NCBI RefSeq assembly: GCF_035818475.1
Contig: NZ_JAYMGV010000001.1
Span: 744,001-808,000 of the forward strand
Direction: 5' to 3'
Source: Cognatitamlana sp035818475
GTDB lineage: Bacteria; Bacteroidota; Bacteroidia; Flavobacteriales; Flavobacteriaceae
Length of the DNA stretch: 64,000 bases
The notes beneath the pieces are model-generated. The model was given only the letters and a program-made list of their open reading frames with translations, was not told the origin of the DNA and ran no database searches. Within the stretch, counting starts at the first letter, position 1, and every line of letters begins with the position of its first letter. Made by a program: the position numbers and the translations under genes. Positions 52,283-61,652 of the stretch are shown here, one piece after another.

Positions 52283-53320
52283 GTGTATCAATTAGAAGAA
52301 AAAATATGGTTTTGGGCATTGAGTATTATTCCGGTAATAATAGTTCTCTTTTTGGTGCTTCAGTTTTGGAGATATAAAGCACAAAATAAGTTTGCCGACA
52401 AAAAGCTTTTAAAGCGATTAAGTCCCAATAGATCTGTATTTAAGGGAGTTTTAAAAGTTATTGTGTTAAGTCTGGCATTTCTTTGTCTGACCATAGCCAT
52501 GGTAAATCCAAAAATAGGAACCAAATTAGAGACTGTTAAACGTGAAGGCGTAGATATTGTTTTTGCCGTTGATGTATCTAAAAGTATGTTGGCTGAAGAT
52601 ATTGCACCAAACCGATTAGAGAAATCAAAACAATTAGTCACCCAGATCATAAACAATTTGGCTAGTGACCGTGTAGGCATTATTGCATATGCAGGAAAAG
52701 CATTTCCGCAGTTACCTATAACCACCGATTATGCTTCAGCCAAAATGTTCTTACAAAGTATGAATACTGATATGCTTTCATCTCAGGGTACAGCTATTAA
52801 CGAAGCTATTAAACTGGCCAGAACCTATTTTAATGATGAAGAACAAACCAACCGTGTACTCATTATCATTTCAGATGGTGAAGATCACAGTGAAGCCTCA
52901 GCAGCAGTTGCAGAGGAGGCAAGCGAAGAAGGCATTAGAATATTTACCATAGGCGTTGGAGATATCAAAGGAGGGCCAATTCCTGAAAAACGTAATGGTG
53001 TGGTACTGAATTATAAAAAAGATAGTCAGGGAGAAACCGTAATTACAAAACTCGATGAAGAAACGCTTCAAAACATAGCAGAAGCAGCCCATGGTGCTTA
53101 TATTAATGGAAAAAACACAAAAGATGTAGTTGAACATATCCGTGAGATTTTAAATGCCATGGATAAAACAGAATTTGAAGCCAAACAATTCTCTGATTTT
53201 AAAGATCAGTTTCAGTGGTTTTTAGGCTTCGGAATTTTCTTTTTGTTGTTAGATATTTTTCTTTTAGAACGAAAAACAGCATGGCTAAAAAAGTTAAACT
53301 TATTTAATGAGAACCTCTAA
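52283..53320 (+). CDS. batB: BatB, VWA-domain membrane protein
   Basis: A 345-residue paralogue of BatA with spans near residues 8-27 and 56-76, metal-binding DVSKSM near residue 97 and IISDGEDHSEAS, and a C-terminal span near residue 315. Translation most likely begins at GTG (52283), since no ATG lies upstream of the first membrane segment in frame. It follows batA after 36 bases. Confidence 0.87.
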   Translation: MYQLEEKIWFWALSIIPVIIVLFLVLQFWRYKAQNKFADKKLLKRLSPNRSVFKGVLKVIVLSLAFLCLTIAMVNPKIGTKLETVKREGVDIVFAVDVSKSMLAEDIAPNRLEKSKQLVTQIINNLASDRVGIIAYAGKAFPQLPITTDYASAKMFLQSMNTDMLSSQGTAINEAIKLARTYFNDEEQTNRVLIIISDGEDHSEASAAVAEEASEEGIRIFTIGVGDIKGGPIPEKRNGVVLNYKKDSQGETVITKLDEETLQNIAEAAHGAYINGKNTKDVVEHIREILNAMDKTEFEAKQFSDFKDQFQWFLGFGIFFLLLDIFLLERKTAWLKKLNLFNENL

Positions 53321-53395
53321 TACATGGAAACTACATTTTTTTATAAGTTTTTTAACTTAGAAAAAGAAGAGGTTTTATAATTTAGAACTAAAAAA

Positions 53396-54247
53396 ATGAA
53401 ACAAATAATAACATTCCTCATACTATGTGTCTCACTAGCTTCTTTGGCACAAGAAGAAAGTAAAGCACAATTATTGGCTATAAAAAAGGCCAATAACCAT
53501 GTATATGAAGGGAATAATTTAATTGACGAAGAGGATTTTGTTTCTGGAGAAATGGCCTATAGAAAAGCCATCTCAGAACAACCCTCTTCAGTAGCCGGCA
53601 CTTACAATTTGGCTAATGCATATATAAAAGGCGGAAATCTTGAAGAAGCATTATTCAGATTACAACAAGCTGTAGAAACAGCAAATTCAAAAGAAGAAAA
53701 GCATAAAGCATTTCATAATATTGGAAACGTTTTAATGCAAAAAGAGAACTATAAAGGGGCTGTTGAAGCTTACAAGAATTCACTTAAAAACGATCCCACT
53801 GATAACGAAACACGTTACAATTTAGCAGTTGCTAAGAAAAAACTAAAAGAACAAGAAGAAAAAAACAAGGATCAGGATAAAAACGACGAAAACAAAGACG
53901 ATAAAGACCAAAAGGAGAACGAGGATCAGAAAGATAAGGAAGGGGAAGGCGACAATAAAGACGATCAAAAGGACAAAGAAGATCAGGAAAATAAGGACGG
54001 GGAAGATAAGAAAGATGAAGAAAACAAGCCTGAAGATGATAAAAAGGACGATAAAAAAGAGGATGGCAAAGGCGATAAGGATAAGAAAAAAGACCAGCAA
54101 AAACCTCAGCCTCAACCCGGTCAATTATCACCGCAGCAAATTAAGAACCTGCTTGAAGCTATGAATAATCAAGAACAGGAAGTACAAGAAAAAATTAATG
54201 CTGAAAAACAAAAAGGGGTAAAAGTTAAAACAGAAAAAGATTGGTAA
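53396..54247 (+). CDS. batC: BatC, TPR protein with charged low-complexity tail
   Basis: A 283-residue exported protein. The signal peptide ends near residue 18 (LASLAQ), then three TPR units cover about residues 40-145 (YNLANAYIKGGNLEEALFRL; HNIGNVLMQKENYKGAVEAY). Residues about 146-240 are almost only Lys, Asp, Glu, Asn and Gln in KD/KE runs, and a final helix is conserved (LSPQQIKNLLEAMNNQEQ). The charged stretch is typical of BatC and probably disordered. No recognised enzyme function. Confidence 0.85.
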   Translation: MKQIITFLILCVSLASLAQEESKAQLLAIKKANNHVYEGNNLIDEEDFVSGEMAYRKAISEQPSSVAGTYNLANAYIKGGNLEEALFRLQQAVETANSKEEKHKAFHNIGNVLMQKENYKGAVEAYKNSLKNDPTDNETRYNLAVAKKKLKEQEEKNKDQDKNDENKDDKDQKENEDQKDKEGEGDNKDDQKDKEDQENKDGEDKKDEENKPEDDKKDDKKEDGKGDKDKKKDQQKPQPQPGQLSPQQIKNLLEAMNNQEQEVQEKINAEKQKGVKVKTEKDW

Positions 54248-54288
54248 AATCTAAAATCATTAATTGTTAATCTACAGTCGTTAATTTA
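54248..54288 (+). repeat. short intercistronic repeat, copy 3
   Basis: AATCTAAAATCATTAATTG then TTAATCTACAGTCGTTAATT, a variant of the element at 48662-48702, exactly filling the gap between batC and batD. Confidence 0.45.
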
Positions 54289-54290
54289 TT

Positions 54291-56060
54291 ATGCGATTTA
54301 TAAAATACATATCCATATTAATACTTTTTACAAGCCTGGCATCTGCTCAGGAGGTAGAGTTTATTGCTAAGGTTAGTAAACAAAAATTAGGTATAAATGA
54401 GCGATTACGCATTGATTTTGTAATGAATCAGGACGGCGACAATTTTAACCCGCCTGATTTTTCAAATTTCACTGTAGTTGGAGGCCCTAATCAATCCGTA
54501 AGTAACTCCTGGATAAATGGCGTGCGATCCTATAAGAAAACCTATAGTTACTTCTTAGCACCTAAAAAAAGAGGGGTTTTTACTATTGCACAGGCAACAA
54601 TAGTTATTGATGACAAAACTTATAAAACCACACCTAAGAAAATTGAAATTACTGCTGCAGTAGACATCCCCAAAGATCCTAATGACCCCAAATACTTAGC
54701 TTCAGAAAACATTCATCTAATTGCTGAGGTTTCAAAAACAAATCCGTATTTAAATGAAGCCATTACAGTAGTGTACAAATTGTATGTTTCTCCTAAAATA
54801 GCCGTTGATAACTGGAATGAAATTGACACTCCCAGATATAATGATTTTTGGAGTCAAAATATAAACACTCAAAATCAAAAAGTACAAAATGGCACGTATA
54901 ACGGCGAAGATTACCGTTTCTTAGTGCTACGTAAAACCGTTTTATATCCTCAAAAAACGGGTAAACTAAATATTGAGCCATTGAGTTTAGATATTTCATT
55001 ACGTGTTCCTACAAACAGGAGGGACATTTTTGGAAGCGTTTTAATGACCCGCGTTAATAAAACCGTATCTGCAGGAAATAAAACAATTAGAGTAAAGCCA
55101 TTACCGGAAGCAGGAAAGCCTCTTGATTTTACCGGAGCAGTTGGAAACTTCAATTTTGATGTTGTGACCACAAAAAAACAGTTGGATGCTTCAGAATCCT
55201 TTCAGTTAAAAATTAATGTCAATGGAAATGGAAACTTAAAACTTTTTAAACTTCCTAAAATCTCACTGCCCAGTTCATTAGAAGTTTATGAACCGGAGCA
55301 TAAAGAAAATGTAAAAACAAACTTATCTGGAATGCACGGAAGCATATCCGACAGCTATACCATTGTTCCACAATACAAAGGAAAGTATCCCATACCAAGT
55401 ATTTCATTTTCTTACTTTGATCTAAAAACAGAAAGCTATAAACGCTTATCTTCTGATGAAATTGTAATAGACGTGTTAAGTGGCCCTTCAATCAATTCAA
55501 GTGAGAACAACAATTCAGCAATTTCAGACAACAAGCAATCTGTAGTCTTAAACAGTGATCAGTTTGCATTTATAAAAACCAAGACTAGTTTTACAGAAAT
55601 AAAACCGGAATACTTTTTCAAAACCAAATTATTCTGGAACTTGATACTATTACCCTTTTTAGCCATTCCATTAGCTATTGTAATTAGAAAGAAAAAGGCC
55701 AGTAGAGACGCTGATGTATATGGAAATCGCATACGAAAAGCAGATAAACTGGCAAGGAAATATTTAAGCAATGCCAAGAAATCATTAGGACAAAAAGAAG
55801 CTTTTTACATTGCACTGGAAAAGGCTTTACATAATTATCTTAAAGCAAAATTACATATTGAAACCAGTGATTTAAGTAAAGAAAAAATTAACACCCTTCT
55901 AAACGAAAAGCAAGTAGAAAATCAAGTCATAAAAGACTTCAATAGTATCTTAGAAAATTGTGAGTTGGCACGTTATACACCCATTGATATTGTAACCATG
56001 CAGGAAGATTATGACAAGGCAGGAAAAACAATTTCATTAATTGATAAACAAGTACGTTAA
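54291..56060 (+). CDS. batD: BatD
   Basis: A 589-residue membrane protein. The signal peptide ends near residue 19 (LASAQ), then beta-sandwich domains to about 435 (NFNPPDFSNFTVVGGPNQSVSN region, then YFLAPKKRGVFTI), a membrane span near 450-470 and a cytoplasmic helical tail. The DUF4381-like tail matches that of the protein at 49584-51242. It is followed by batE, whose start codon lies one base past its stop. Confidence 0.87.
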   Translation: MRFIKYISILILFTSLASAQEVEFIAKVSKQKLGINERLRIDFVMNQDGDNFNPPDFSNFTVVGGPNQSVSNSWINGVRSYKKTYSYFLAPKKRGVFTIAQATIVIDDKTYKTTPKKIEITAAVDIPKDPNDPKYLASENIHLIAEVSKTNPYLNEAITVVYKLYVSPKIAVDNWNEIDTPRYNDFWSQNINTQNQKVQNGTYNGEDYRFLVLRKTVLYPQKTGKLNIEPLSLDISLRVPTNRRDIFGSVLMTRVNKTVSAGNKTIRVKPLPEAGKPLDFTGAVGNFNFDVVTTKKQLDASESFQLKINVNGNGNLKLFKLPKISLPSSLEVYEPEHKENVKTNLSGMHGSISDSYTIVPQYKGKYPIPSISFSYFDLKTESYKRLSSDEIVIDVLSGPSINSSENNNSAISDNKQSVVLNSDQFAFIKTKTSFTEIKPEYFFKTKLFWNLILLPFLAIPLAIVIRKKKASRDADVYGNRIRKADKLARKYLSNAKKSLGQKEAFYIALEKALHNYLKAKLHIETSDLSKEKINTLLNEKQVENQVIKDFNSILENCELARYTPIDIVTMQEDYDKAGKTISLIDKQVR

Positions 56061-56061
56061 G

Positions 56062-56823
56062 ATGAAACAGTTCATTTATATACTATCATTTTTATTTAGT
56101 TTTGGTCTTTTTTCCCAAAACCAGGATTTGTTTGAAAAAGCCAATACATTTTATAATGATAATAAATATGCTGAAGCTATAGACAATTATCAAGCTATTT
56201 TAGAAAGTGGTTTTCATTCAGCTGATTTATATTTTAATTTGGCCAATGCCAATTACAAACTAAATAATATTGCACCAAGCATTTACTATTATGAAAAAGC
56301 TCTGCAATTATCACCAAATGATGCTGACATTAGAAACAACCTGGCTTTTGCTCAAAACATGACCATTGACGCCATTGATGTTATTCCTGATGCCGGGCTG
56401 TCAAAACTTATAAAGACTACTACTAATAAGCTGTCTTTTGATTCCTGGGCCACGCTTTCCGTTAGTTTGGTTTTTTGTTTTGTTATTTTATTTTTACTCT
56501 ATTATTTTTCATACTCAACAATTAGAAAACGCTTAACTTTTGTTGGAAGCCTGACTGCTCTAACATTTGTTTTTATTACTCTGGCATTTGCTTTTCACAG
56601 ATATAATCTGGATAAAAAAGATAATCCAGCTATTATATTTGTTCAGGAAAGTAAAGTAAAAAGTACGCCCAATCTAAAAAGCGAAGAAGCTTTTAGGTTA
56701 CATGAAGGCACTAAAGTTCAGGTTGTAGAATCTTATAACGACTGGCAAAAAATAAAACTTACAGACGGAAAAACGGGTTGGGTTAATTCAGAAGACATCA
56801 AAATGTTAAATGATTTTAAATAA
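56062..56823 (+). CDS. batE: BatE, TPR and SH3-like domain protein
   Basis: A 253-residue protein. The signal peptide ends near residue 18 (FGLFSQ), then TPR units over about residues 22-98 (FYNDNKYAEAIDNYQ; YFNLANANYKLNN), two membrane segments near 130-180 and a C-terminal bacterial SH3 domain (KVQVVESYNDWQKIKLTDGKTGWV, shown here in part). Start at 56062 is chosen over 56041, which lies inside batD. Last gene of the operon; no clear terminator was identified after it. Confidence 0.85.
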   Translation: MKQFIYILSFLFSFGLFSQNQDLFEKANTFYNDNKYAEAIDNYQAILESGFHSADLYFNLANANYKLNNIAPSIYYYEKALQLSPNDADIRNNLAFAQNMTIDAIDVIPDAGLSKLIKTTTNKLSFDSWATLSVSLVFCFVILFLLYYFSYSTIRKRLTFVGSLTALTFVFITLAFAFHRYNLDKKDNPAIIFVQESKVKSTPNLKSEEAFRLHEGTKVQVVESYNDWQKIKLTDGKTGWVNSEDIKMLNDFK

Positions 56824-56877
56824 TATCTGTCATAATGAAATAAAATCTTATATTTAACCTTTTTGAAAATTAACCAA

Positions 56878-57180
56878 ATGCCCAAAAAAGTAATATCTTT
56901 ATCGCTATCAATCTTGTTTTTGCTGTTTGTAACAGCTCCGGCAATTATTGTTTTGGTTGATGACTCTATTGATGTTTCGGTGTTTTACACGGCTTCTGAA
57001 GAAGAAGAAAAAGGCGGTGAAAAAAATAAAGAAAAAGAGCTTGTTTGGTTCGAGTTACAGAAAACAGACGTCGCTTTTAATACATTTAAAGCCAATAATG
57101 ATTTAGTGTATTTTTATAAAAAATATGCCAGACCTCATTTAAATTTAATTTCTCCCCCTCCCGAAGTTAACATATTATAA
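56878..57180 (+). CDS. small membrane protein of unknown function
   Basis: A 100-residue protein with one hydrophobic segment (residues about 6-28), an acidic-basic EEEEKGGEKNKEKE patch near 41-54 and a C-terminal KYARPHLNLISPPPE. It begins at the ATG at 56878; an in-frame TTG 15 bases upstream would add five residues but is less likely. It precedes the SulP gene after 99 bases. It could be a periplasmic single-pass protein related to the transporters next door, but this is only context. Confidence 0.65.
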   Translation: MPKKVISLSLSILFLLFVTAPAIIVLVDDSIDVSVFYTASEEEEKGGEKNKEKELVWFELQKTDVAFNTFKANNDLVYFYKKYARPHLNLISPPPEVNIL

Positions 57181-57279
57181 TTCATAACTAAGGTCTGTAT
57201 TAACAGATCTAATCCATTCTATCAAATCTTAAAAACAGCTTTTGGTATTACTTGCCATGAGCAAAATTTTGTTTATAAT

Positions 57280-58842
57280 ATGTTTAAATATATTAAGAAC
57301 GACTTACCAGCGAGTATTGTCGTATTTTTTGTTGCATTACCATTATGTTTAGGTATTGCATTAGCCAGTGGCGCTCCACTTTTTTCAGGATTAATTGCAG
57401 GAATCATAGGGGGTATTGTTGTTGGAGTTTTAAGTGGATCACAAATTGGTGTAAGTGGTCCCGCAGCTGGTTTAGCTGCTATAGTATTAACATCTATAGG
57501 CGCACTTGGCGGCTTTGAAAACTTTTTAGTAGCTGTTGTACTTGGCGGTGTCATTCAAATATTATTTGGTGTACTAAAAGCCGGTATCATAGGGTATTAT
57601 TTCCCTTCTTCAGTAATTAAAGGGATGCTAACAGGTATAGGCCTTATCATTATCTTAAAACAAATCCCTTACTTTCTGGGTTATGTTTCACAAAAAGGAG
57701 AAGGTACCTTTCAGCAAATTTTTAATTCCTTTTCAGACATTAATTTAGGAAGCACTGTCATTGCTGCTATAGGCTTAGGGATCCTAATTTTATGGAACAG
57801 TGTACTTACTAAAAAAGCCAAAATCTTTCAACTTATACAGGGCCCTCTAGTTGCTGTTATTGTTGGTATTATTTTTTATTCCGTTTTTGGGACTTCAGAC
57901 AGTCTTGCTATTAATAACGAAAGCCTGGTAAGTGTGCCTATTCCATCAGATGTATCTTCATTTCTTGGTCAGTTTACATTTCCTAATTTTGGAGTAATTT
58001 TTGAAGGCGATGTTTGGATTACGGCCTTTACCATTGCTTTGGTGGCTAGTTTAGAAACCTTATTGTGTGTAGAAGCCACTGATAAAATTGACCCTTTAAA
58101 AAGAGTCACTCCTACCAATAGAGAGTTGTTAGCTCAAGGAACCGGTAATATTCTTTCCGGCTTAATAGGCGGTTTACCAATAACACAAGTAATTGTAAGA
58201 AGTTCGGCTAATATCCAGTCCGGAGGGAAAACAAAACTTTCGGCCATCATACATGGTTTCTTTTTAATTATTTCAGTTATAGCTATACCCAAACTACTTA
58301 ACCTGATCCCTCTATCTGTATTGGCTGCCATTTTATTAATAGTAGGTTATAAACTAGCCAAACCCTCATTATTTAAAAAAATGTACCAATTAGGCTGGAA
58401 ACAGTTCATCCCTTTTTCTGTAACCGTTTTTGGAATAGTATTTATAGATTTATTATACGGTATTGGATTAGGACTAGGCGTTGGTATTGTAGTAATACTA
58501 TTGAAGAGTTACCAAAACTCTCATTTCCTTCATATTGAAGATAAAAGCAACGGTAAACACAAAATAAAGATGTCTCTTGCAGAAGAAGTTACTTTTTTTA
58601 ATAAAGGTGCTATTCTTAAGGAGTTAGATAGTTTACCCAGAGATACATATTTAGAATTAAATTTATTAAAAACGCGATATTTGGATAATGATATTATTGA
58701 AATACTGGAGGATTTTGCTTTTAGAGCCAAGGAAAGACACATAGATATTAAACTGGTTTCAAAACGAGGAGTTGTTGAAAACCCGCCAAGTTTTATTGAG
58801 TTTTTTAACACCAGGCCTAAATCAAGTTTAAGCTTAAATTAA
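57280..58842 (+). CDS. SulP-family anion transporter
   Basis: A 520-residue membrane transporter. It has the SulP core with about 12-14 spans, including the first-span motif DLPASIVVFFVALPLCLGIALASGAP, GGLPITQVIVRSSANIQSGGKTKLS and other glycine-rich helices (given in part), and a short C-terminal STAS-like tail from about residue 430 (LRDTYLELNLLKTRYLDNDIIEIL). SulP proteins carry sulfate, bicarbonate or other anions. With the universal stress gene and carbonic anhydrase downstream, bicarbonate is the favoured cargo, by context. Confidence 0.88.
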   Translation: MFKYIKNDLPASIVVFFVALPLCLGIALASGAPLFSGLIAGIIGGIVVGVLSGSQIGVSGPAAGLAAIVLTSIGALGGFENFLVAVVLGGVIQILFGVLKAGIIGYYFPSSVIKGMLTGIGLIIILKQIPYFLGYVSQKGEGTFQQIFNSFSDINLGSTVIAAIGLGILILWNSVLTKKAKIFQLIQGPLVAVIVGIIFYSVFGTSDSLAINNESLVSVPIPSDVSSFLGQFTFPNFGVIFEGDVWITAFTIALVASLETLLCVEATDKIDPLKRVTPTNRELLAQGTGNILSGLIGGLPITQVIVRSSANIQSGGKTKLSAIIHGFFLIISVIAIPKLLNLIPLSVLAAILLIVGYKLAKPSLFKKMYQLGWKQFIPFSVTVFGIVFIDLLYGIGLGLGVGIVVILLKSYQNSHFLHIEDKSNGKHKIKMSLAEEVTFFNKGAILKELDSLPRDTYLELNLLKTRYLDNDIIEILEDFAFRAKERHIDIKLVSKRGVVENPPSFIEFFNTRPKSSLSLN

Positions 58843-58849
58843 AAACATT

Positions 58850-59632
58850 ATGAAGACTAACAGATATAAAATATTAGTGCTTTCAGATTTAAAGAGCGCA
58901 ACAAATACAACATTAAAAAGCGCCGTAAGCTTAGCAAAAAAGATCAATGGAGACATAGAATTTTTCCATGTGAAAAAACCATCAGACATTGTAGAGCAGG
59001 ATAATCAGTTATCGGCCATGAGAACCATTAACAAAGATTTCAATGCTACCGATAAGAAAATAAAAAGCATGATCAGCTCAATTTCAAAAGATTATAAGGT
59101 TAATATAAACTATACGTTTGCTGCCGGTAATATAAAATATGAAATTGGAAAGATCATTAAAGAATATCAACCTGATATTGTGGTTTTAGGAAAACGAAAA
59201 TCAAAACCCTTTAACCTTATAGGGGACAGTATTACCAAATACGTTTTAAAGACCCATAAAGGAGGGATTATGATTGCGGCAGATAATAATGTCTTGGAGC
59301 CGGATCAGGAAATATCTCTGGCCACCTTAAATGATGCAGAGCAATCACATAAGTTTCAATATGTTAAAGATCTGATGAACCAAAATCAAAAACCTCTAAA
59401 GGTCTTTAAAATTGCAAGTAAAACCAATCCGTCAGACACATCTTCTAACAAAGATATTAATACCATAGAATATGTGTTTGAACACAGTGATAATACTTTT
59501 AAAGGTATATCAAAATACCTGAACATAAGCGAAGTTAATCTGTTGTGTATTGATAAAGGAAAAAACGACTTTAAATATTCAAAGATCAAAGCGGTTTTGG
59601 ATCATTTAAATGTTTCCCTTCTGGTAAATTAA
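58850..59632 (+). CDS. universal stress protein-like
   Basis: A 260-residue protein with a USP-like N-half: YKILVLSDLKSATNTTLKSAVSLAKK, then VNINYTFAAGNIKYEI and DIVVLGKRKSK, ending in a GDS-x-x-KYVLKTHKGG-type loop near residue 130. The C-half (about residues 150-260) is a diverged, possibly second USP-like domain. Adjacent to the SulP gene by 7 bases. It may regulate the transporters, as USPs do in other SulP loci, but no biochemical evidence is visible. Confidence 0.78.
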   Translation: MKTNRYKILVLSDLKSATNTTLKSAVSLAKKINGDIEFFHVKKPSDIVEQDNQLSAMRTINKDFNATDKKIKSMISSISKDYKVNINYTFAAGNIKYEIGKIIKEYQPDIVVLGKRKSKPFNLIGDSITKYVLKTHKGGIMIAADNNVLEPDQEISLATLNDAEQSHKFQYVKDLMNQNQKPLKVFKIASKTNPSDTSSNKDINTIEYVFEHSDNTFKGISKYLNISEVNLLCIDKGKNDFKYSKIKAVLDHLNVSLLVN

Positions 59633-59706
59633 AAGCAATTCTTTTTAAATGGCTCTTTTATATTGCTACATTTTAATTTAACTTAGGGAATTAAATTCAA
59701 ACTAAC

Positions 59707-61569
59707 ATGAAAGGTTTATTTTCTAATTTAAGAGGTGATATTTTTGGAGGGGTAACCGCCGGTATTGTGGCGTTACCACTGGCATTAGCTTTTGGAGTAT
59801 CTTCAGGGTTAGGGCCAACGGCCGGTTTATACGGCGCCATTTTCATAAGCTTTTTTGCGGCACTCTTTGGAGGCACTAATACTCAAATATCCGGACCAAC
59901 GGCTCCTATGACTGCCGTTAGTATGGTGATAATTGCCGGTATTATAGCTGCCAATGATGGCGATGTAAATAAAGCATTACCGGCTATATTAACCGTATTT
60001 TTATTATCAGGGTTAATGCAAATAGGTTTAGGTCTCTTAGGATTAGGAAAGTACATAAGGTACATTCCCTATCCGGTAGTTTCAGGATTTATGACAGCTA
60101 TTGGCGTTATTATTTTATTAACCCAAATATTACCGTCTCTGGGGTATTATCCTAAAGACGATATTGAATTTGTCAATACCTTTAAACCACAAGCTCAAGA
60201 AGTCATTTTAGAAAACATCTTAGAAGAAGAAGCTGGAGAAGGCATCTTGGTGCTTGAAGACTTTAAAGAAACTATTGAAAGAGCTAATAACATAGGCCCC
60301 TTTGCTATTTTACAAGAATCCCAAACACTGGCTGCAAAAAACACCTCAGGAGCATTAGGAGCTATAAAGGCTATACCACGAGCATTACAAAACATTAATT
60401 GGCTGGAGTTAATTTTAGCCTTAGGAACCATTTTTATCATTTATGGCTTTAAAAGAATTACTAAGGCCATACCAAGTACGTTGGTCGCCCTGGTTATTAT
60501 GTCGGGAATTGCCGTTGGTTTTGGATTAGACTACAGACCCATAGAAGAAATTCCCAGTGGGTTGCCAATTCCAAATCTTGATATTATATCCGATTTTAAA
60601 ATAAATACCATAACCCCATATATTTTTACAGCTTTAACTTTAGCCCTGTTAGGCGCCATAGATTCATTACTTACCAGTGTAGTTGCTGATAATATGACTA
60701 AAACCAAGCACAAGCCCAATAAGGAGTTGGTTGGTCAGGGTATTGGTAATAGTATAGCTGCTGTTTTTGGAGGTATTCCTGGTGCCGGTGCTACCATTAG
60801 AACTGTTGTAAATATAACTTCCGGAGGAAAAACCAAACTATCCGGAATGATTGCCGGTATTTTATTATTTATAATCCTGTTGGGATTAGGCCCTATAGCC
60901 TCAAGAATACCAGCTGCTGTTCTTGCCGGAATACTCATTACAGTGGGTATAGGCGTAATGGATTATAAAGGCTTAAAGGCTATACCAAACCTTCCAAGAG
61001 ATATAAAACTGGGACCACTGAAATTAAGCTCAGAAGTGTTAGTAATGTTGGTTGTATTGGTGCTTTCAACATTTTGGAATCTGGTATATGCTGTGGGTAT
61101 TGGCTTAGTCATAGCGTCTCTTATGTTCATGAAAAAGATTGGAGATCTTACTGCAGAACGCTCTGATGTAAAACCCCTAAAAGAAGAAGCCTGGGAGGAT
61201 GAAGGTGATTTTCCGGTTAATTTAAAAGAAGAAGTATTTATAAAACATTTAAAAGGGCCTTTATTTTTTGGTTCTACCAGCGACTTTCAACAGCTCTATG
61301 CTCAAATACCCGAAACTGCAGAAACCGTAGTTTTAAGATTAGGGCGCATGCAGTATATGGACCAATCTGGGCTATATGCTATGGAAGATATGCTTCAGGA
61401 TCTAAAGAAAAAAGGTGTAGAGGCTTTATTTGTTGACCTCTTAAAACAACCAAGATATATGATGGAACGTATTGATATCATTCCGGATTTTGTACCTAAT
61501 GAGCATATATTCGAAACTTTTGACGACTGTATGGAATGGGTAAAAGCAAACGTAAAAGATAAATATTAA
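59707..61569 (+). CDS. SulP-family anion transporter with full STAS domain
   Basis: A 620-residue transporter, longer than the first SulP. The SulP core opens DIFGGVTAGIVALPLALAFG and includes GGIPGAGATIRTVVNI and further helices. Its C-terminal STAS domain from about residue 510 has LRLGRMQYMDQSGLYAME and is fully formed. An extra soluble loop of about 60 acidic residues (EILEENILEEEAGEG region) lies in the middle of the membrane part. Bicarbonate or sulfate transporter by family and by the following carbonic anhydrase. Confidence 0.88.
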   Translation: MKGLFSNLRGDIFGGVTAGIVALPLALAFGVSSGLGPTAGLYGAIFISFFAALFGGTNTQISGPTAPMTAVSMVIIAGIIAANDGDVNKALPAILTVFLLSGLMQIGLGLLGLGKYIRYIPYPVVSGFMTAIGVIILLTQILPSLGYYPKDDIEFVNTFKPQAQEVILENILEEEAGEGILVLEDFKETIERANNIGPFAILQESQTLAAKNTSGALGAIKAIPRALQNINWLELILALGTIFIIYGFKRITKAIPSTLVALVIMSGIAVGFGLDYRPIEEIPSGLPIPNLDIISDFKINTITPYIFTALTLALLGAIDSLLTSVVADNMTKTKHKPNKELVGQGIGNSIAAVFGGIPGAGATIRTVVNITSGGKTKLSGMIAGILLFIILLGLGPIASRIPAAVLAGILITVGIGVMDYKGLKAIPNLPRDIKLGPLKLSSEVLVMLVVLVLSTFWNLVYAVGIGLVIASLMFMKKIGDLTAERSDVKPLKEEAWEDEGDFPVNLKEEVFIKHLKGPLFFGSTSDFQQLYAQIPETAETVVLRLGRMQYMDQSGLYAMEDMLQDLKKKGVEALFVDLLKQPRYMMERIDIIPDFVPNEHIFETFDDCMEWVKANVKDKY

Positions 61570-61652
61570 ACAGATGACATGAGCCATAACTATTAGTTGA
61601 ATACTAATGGCAAATGGCTTCTAAGTTAATTAAACAATAAAAACTTAAACAC

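Noticed and set aside
53832..54131. Two long overlapping minus-strand frames opposite batC.
   Set aside because: They are the complement of the GAA/GAT/AAA-rich charged region of batC. Low-complexity coding on one strand creates open frames on the other; compositions (Phe/Leu/Ile/Val only, or Arg/Pro/Tyr) are not protein-like.
60195..60440. Minus-strand frames opposite the second SulP and opposite the carbonic anhydrase (61868-62140).
   Set aside because: Shadows of well-supported genes; no homologue recognised and no start context.
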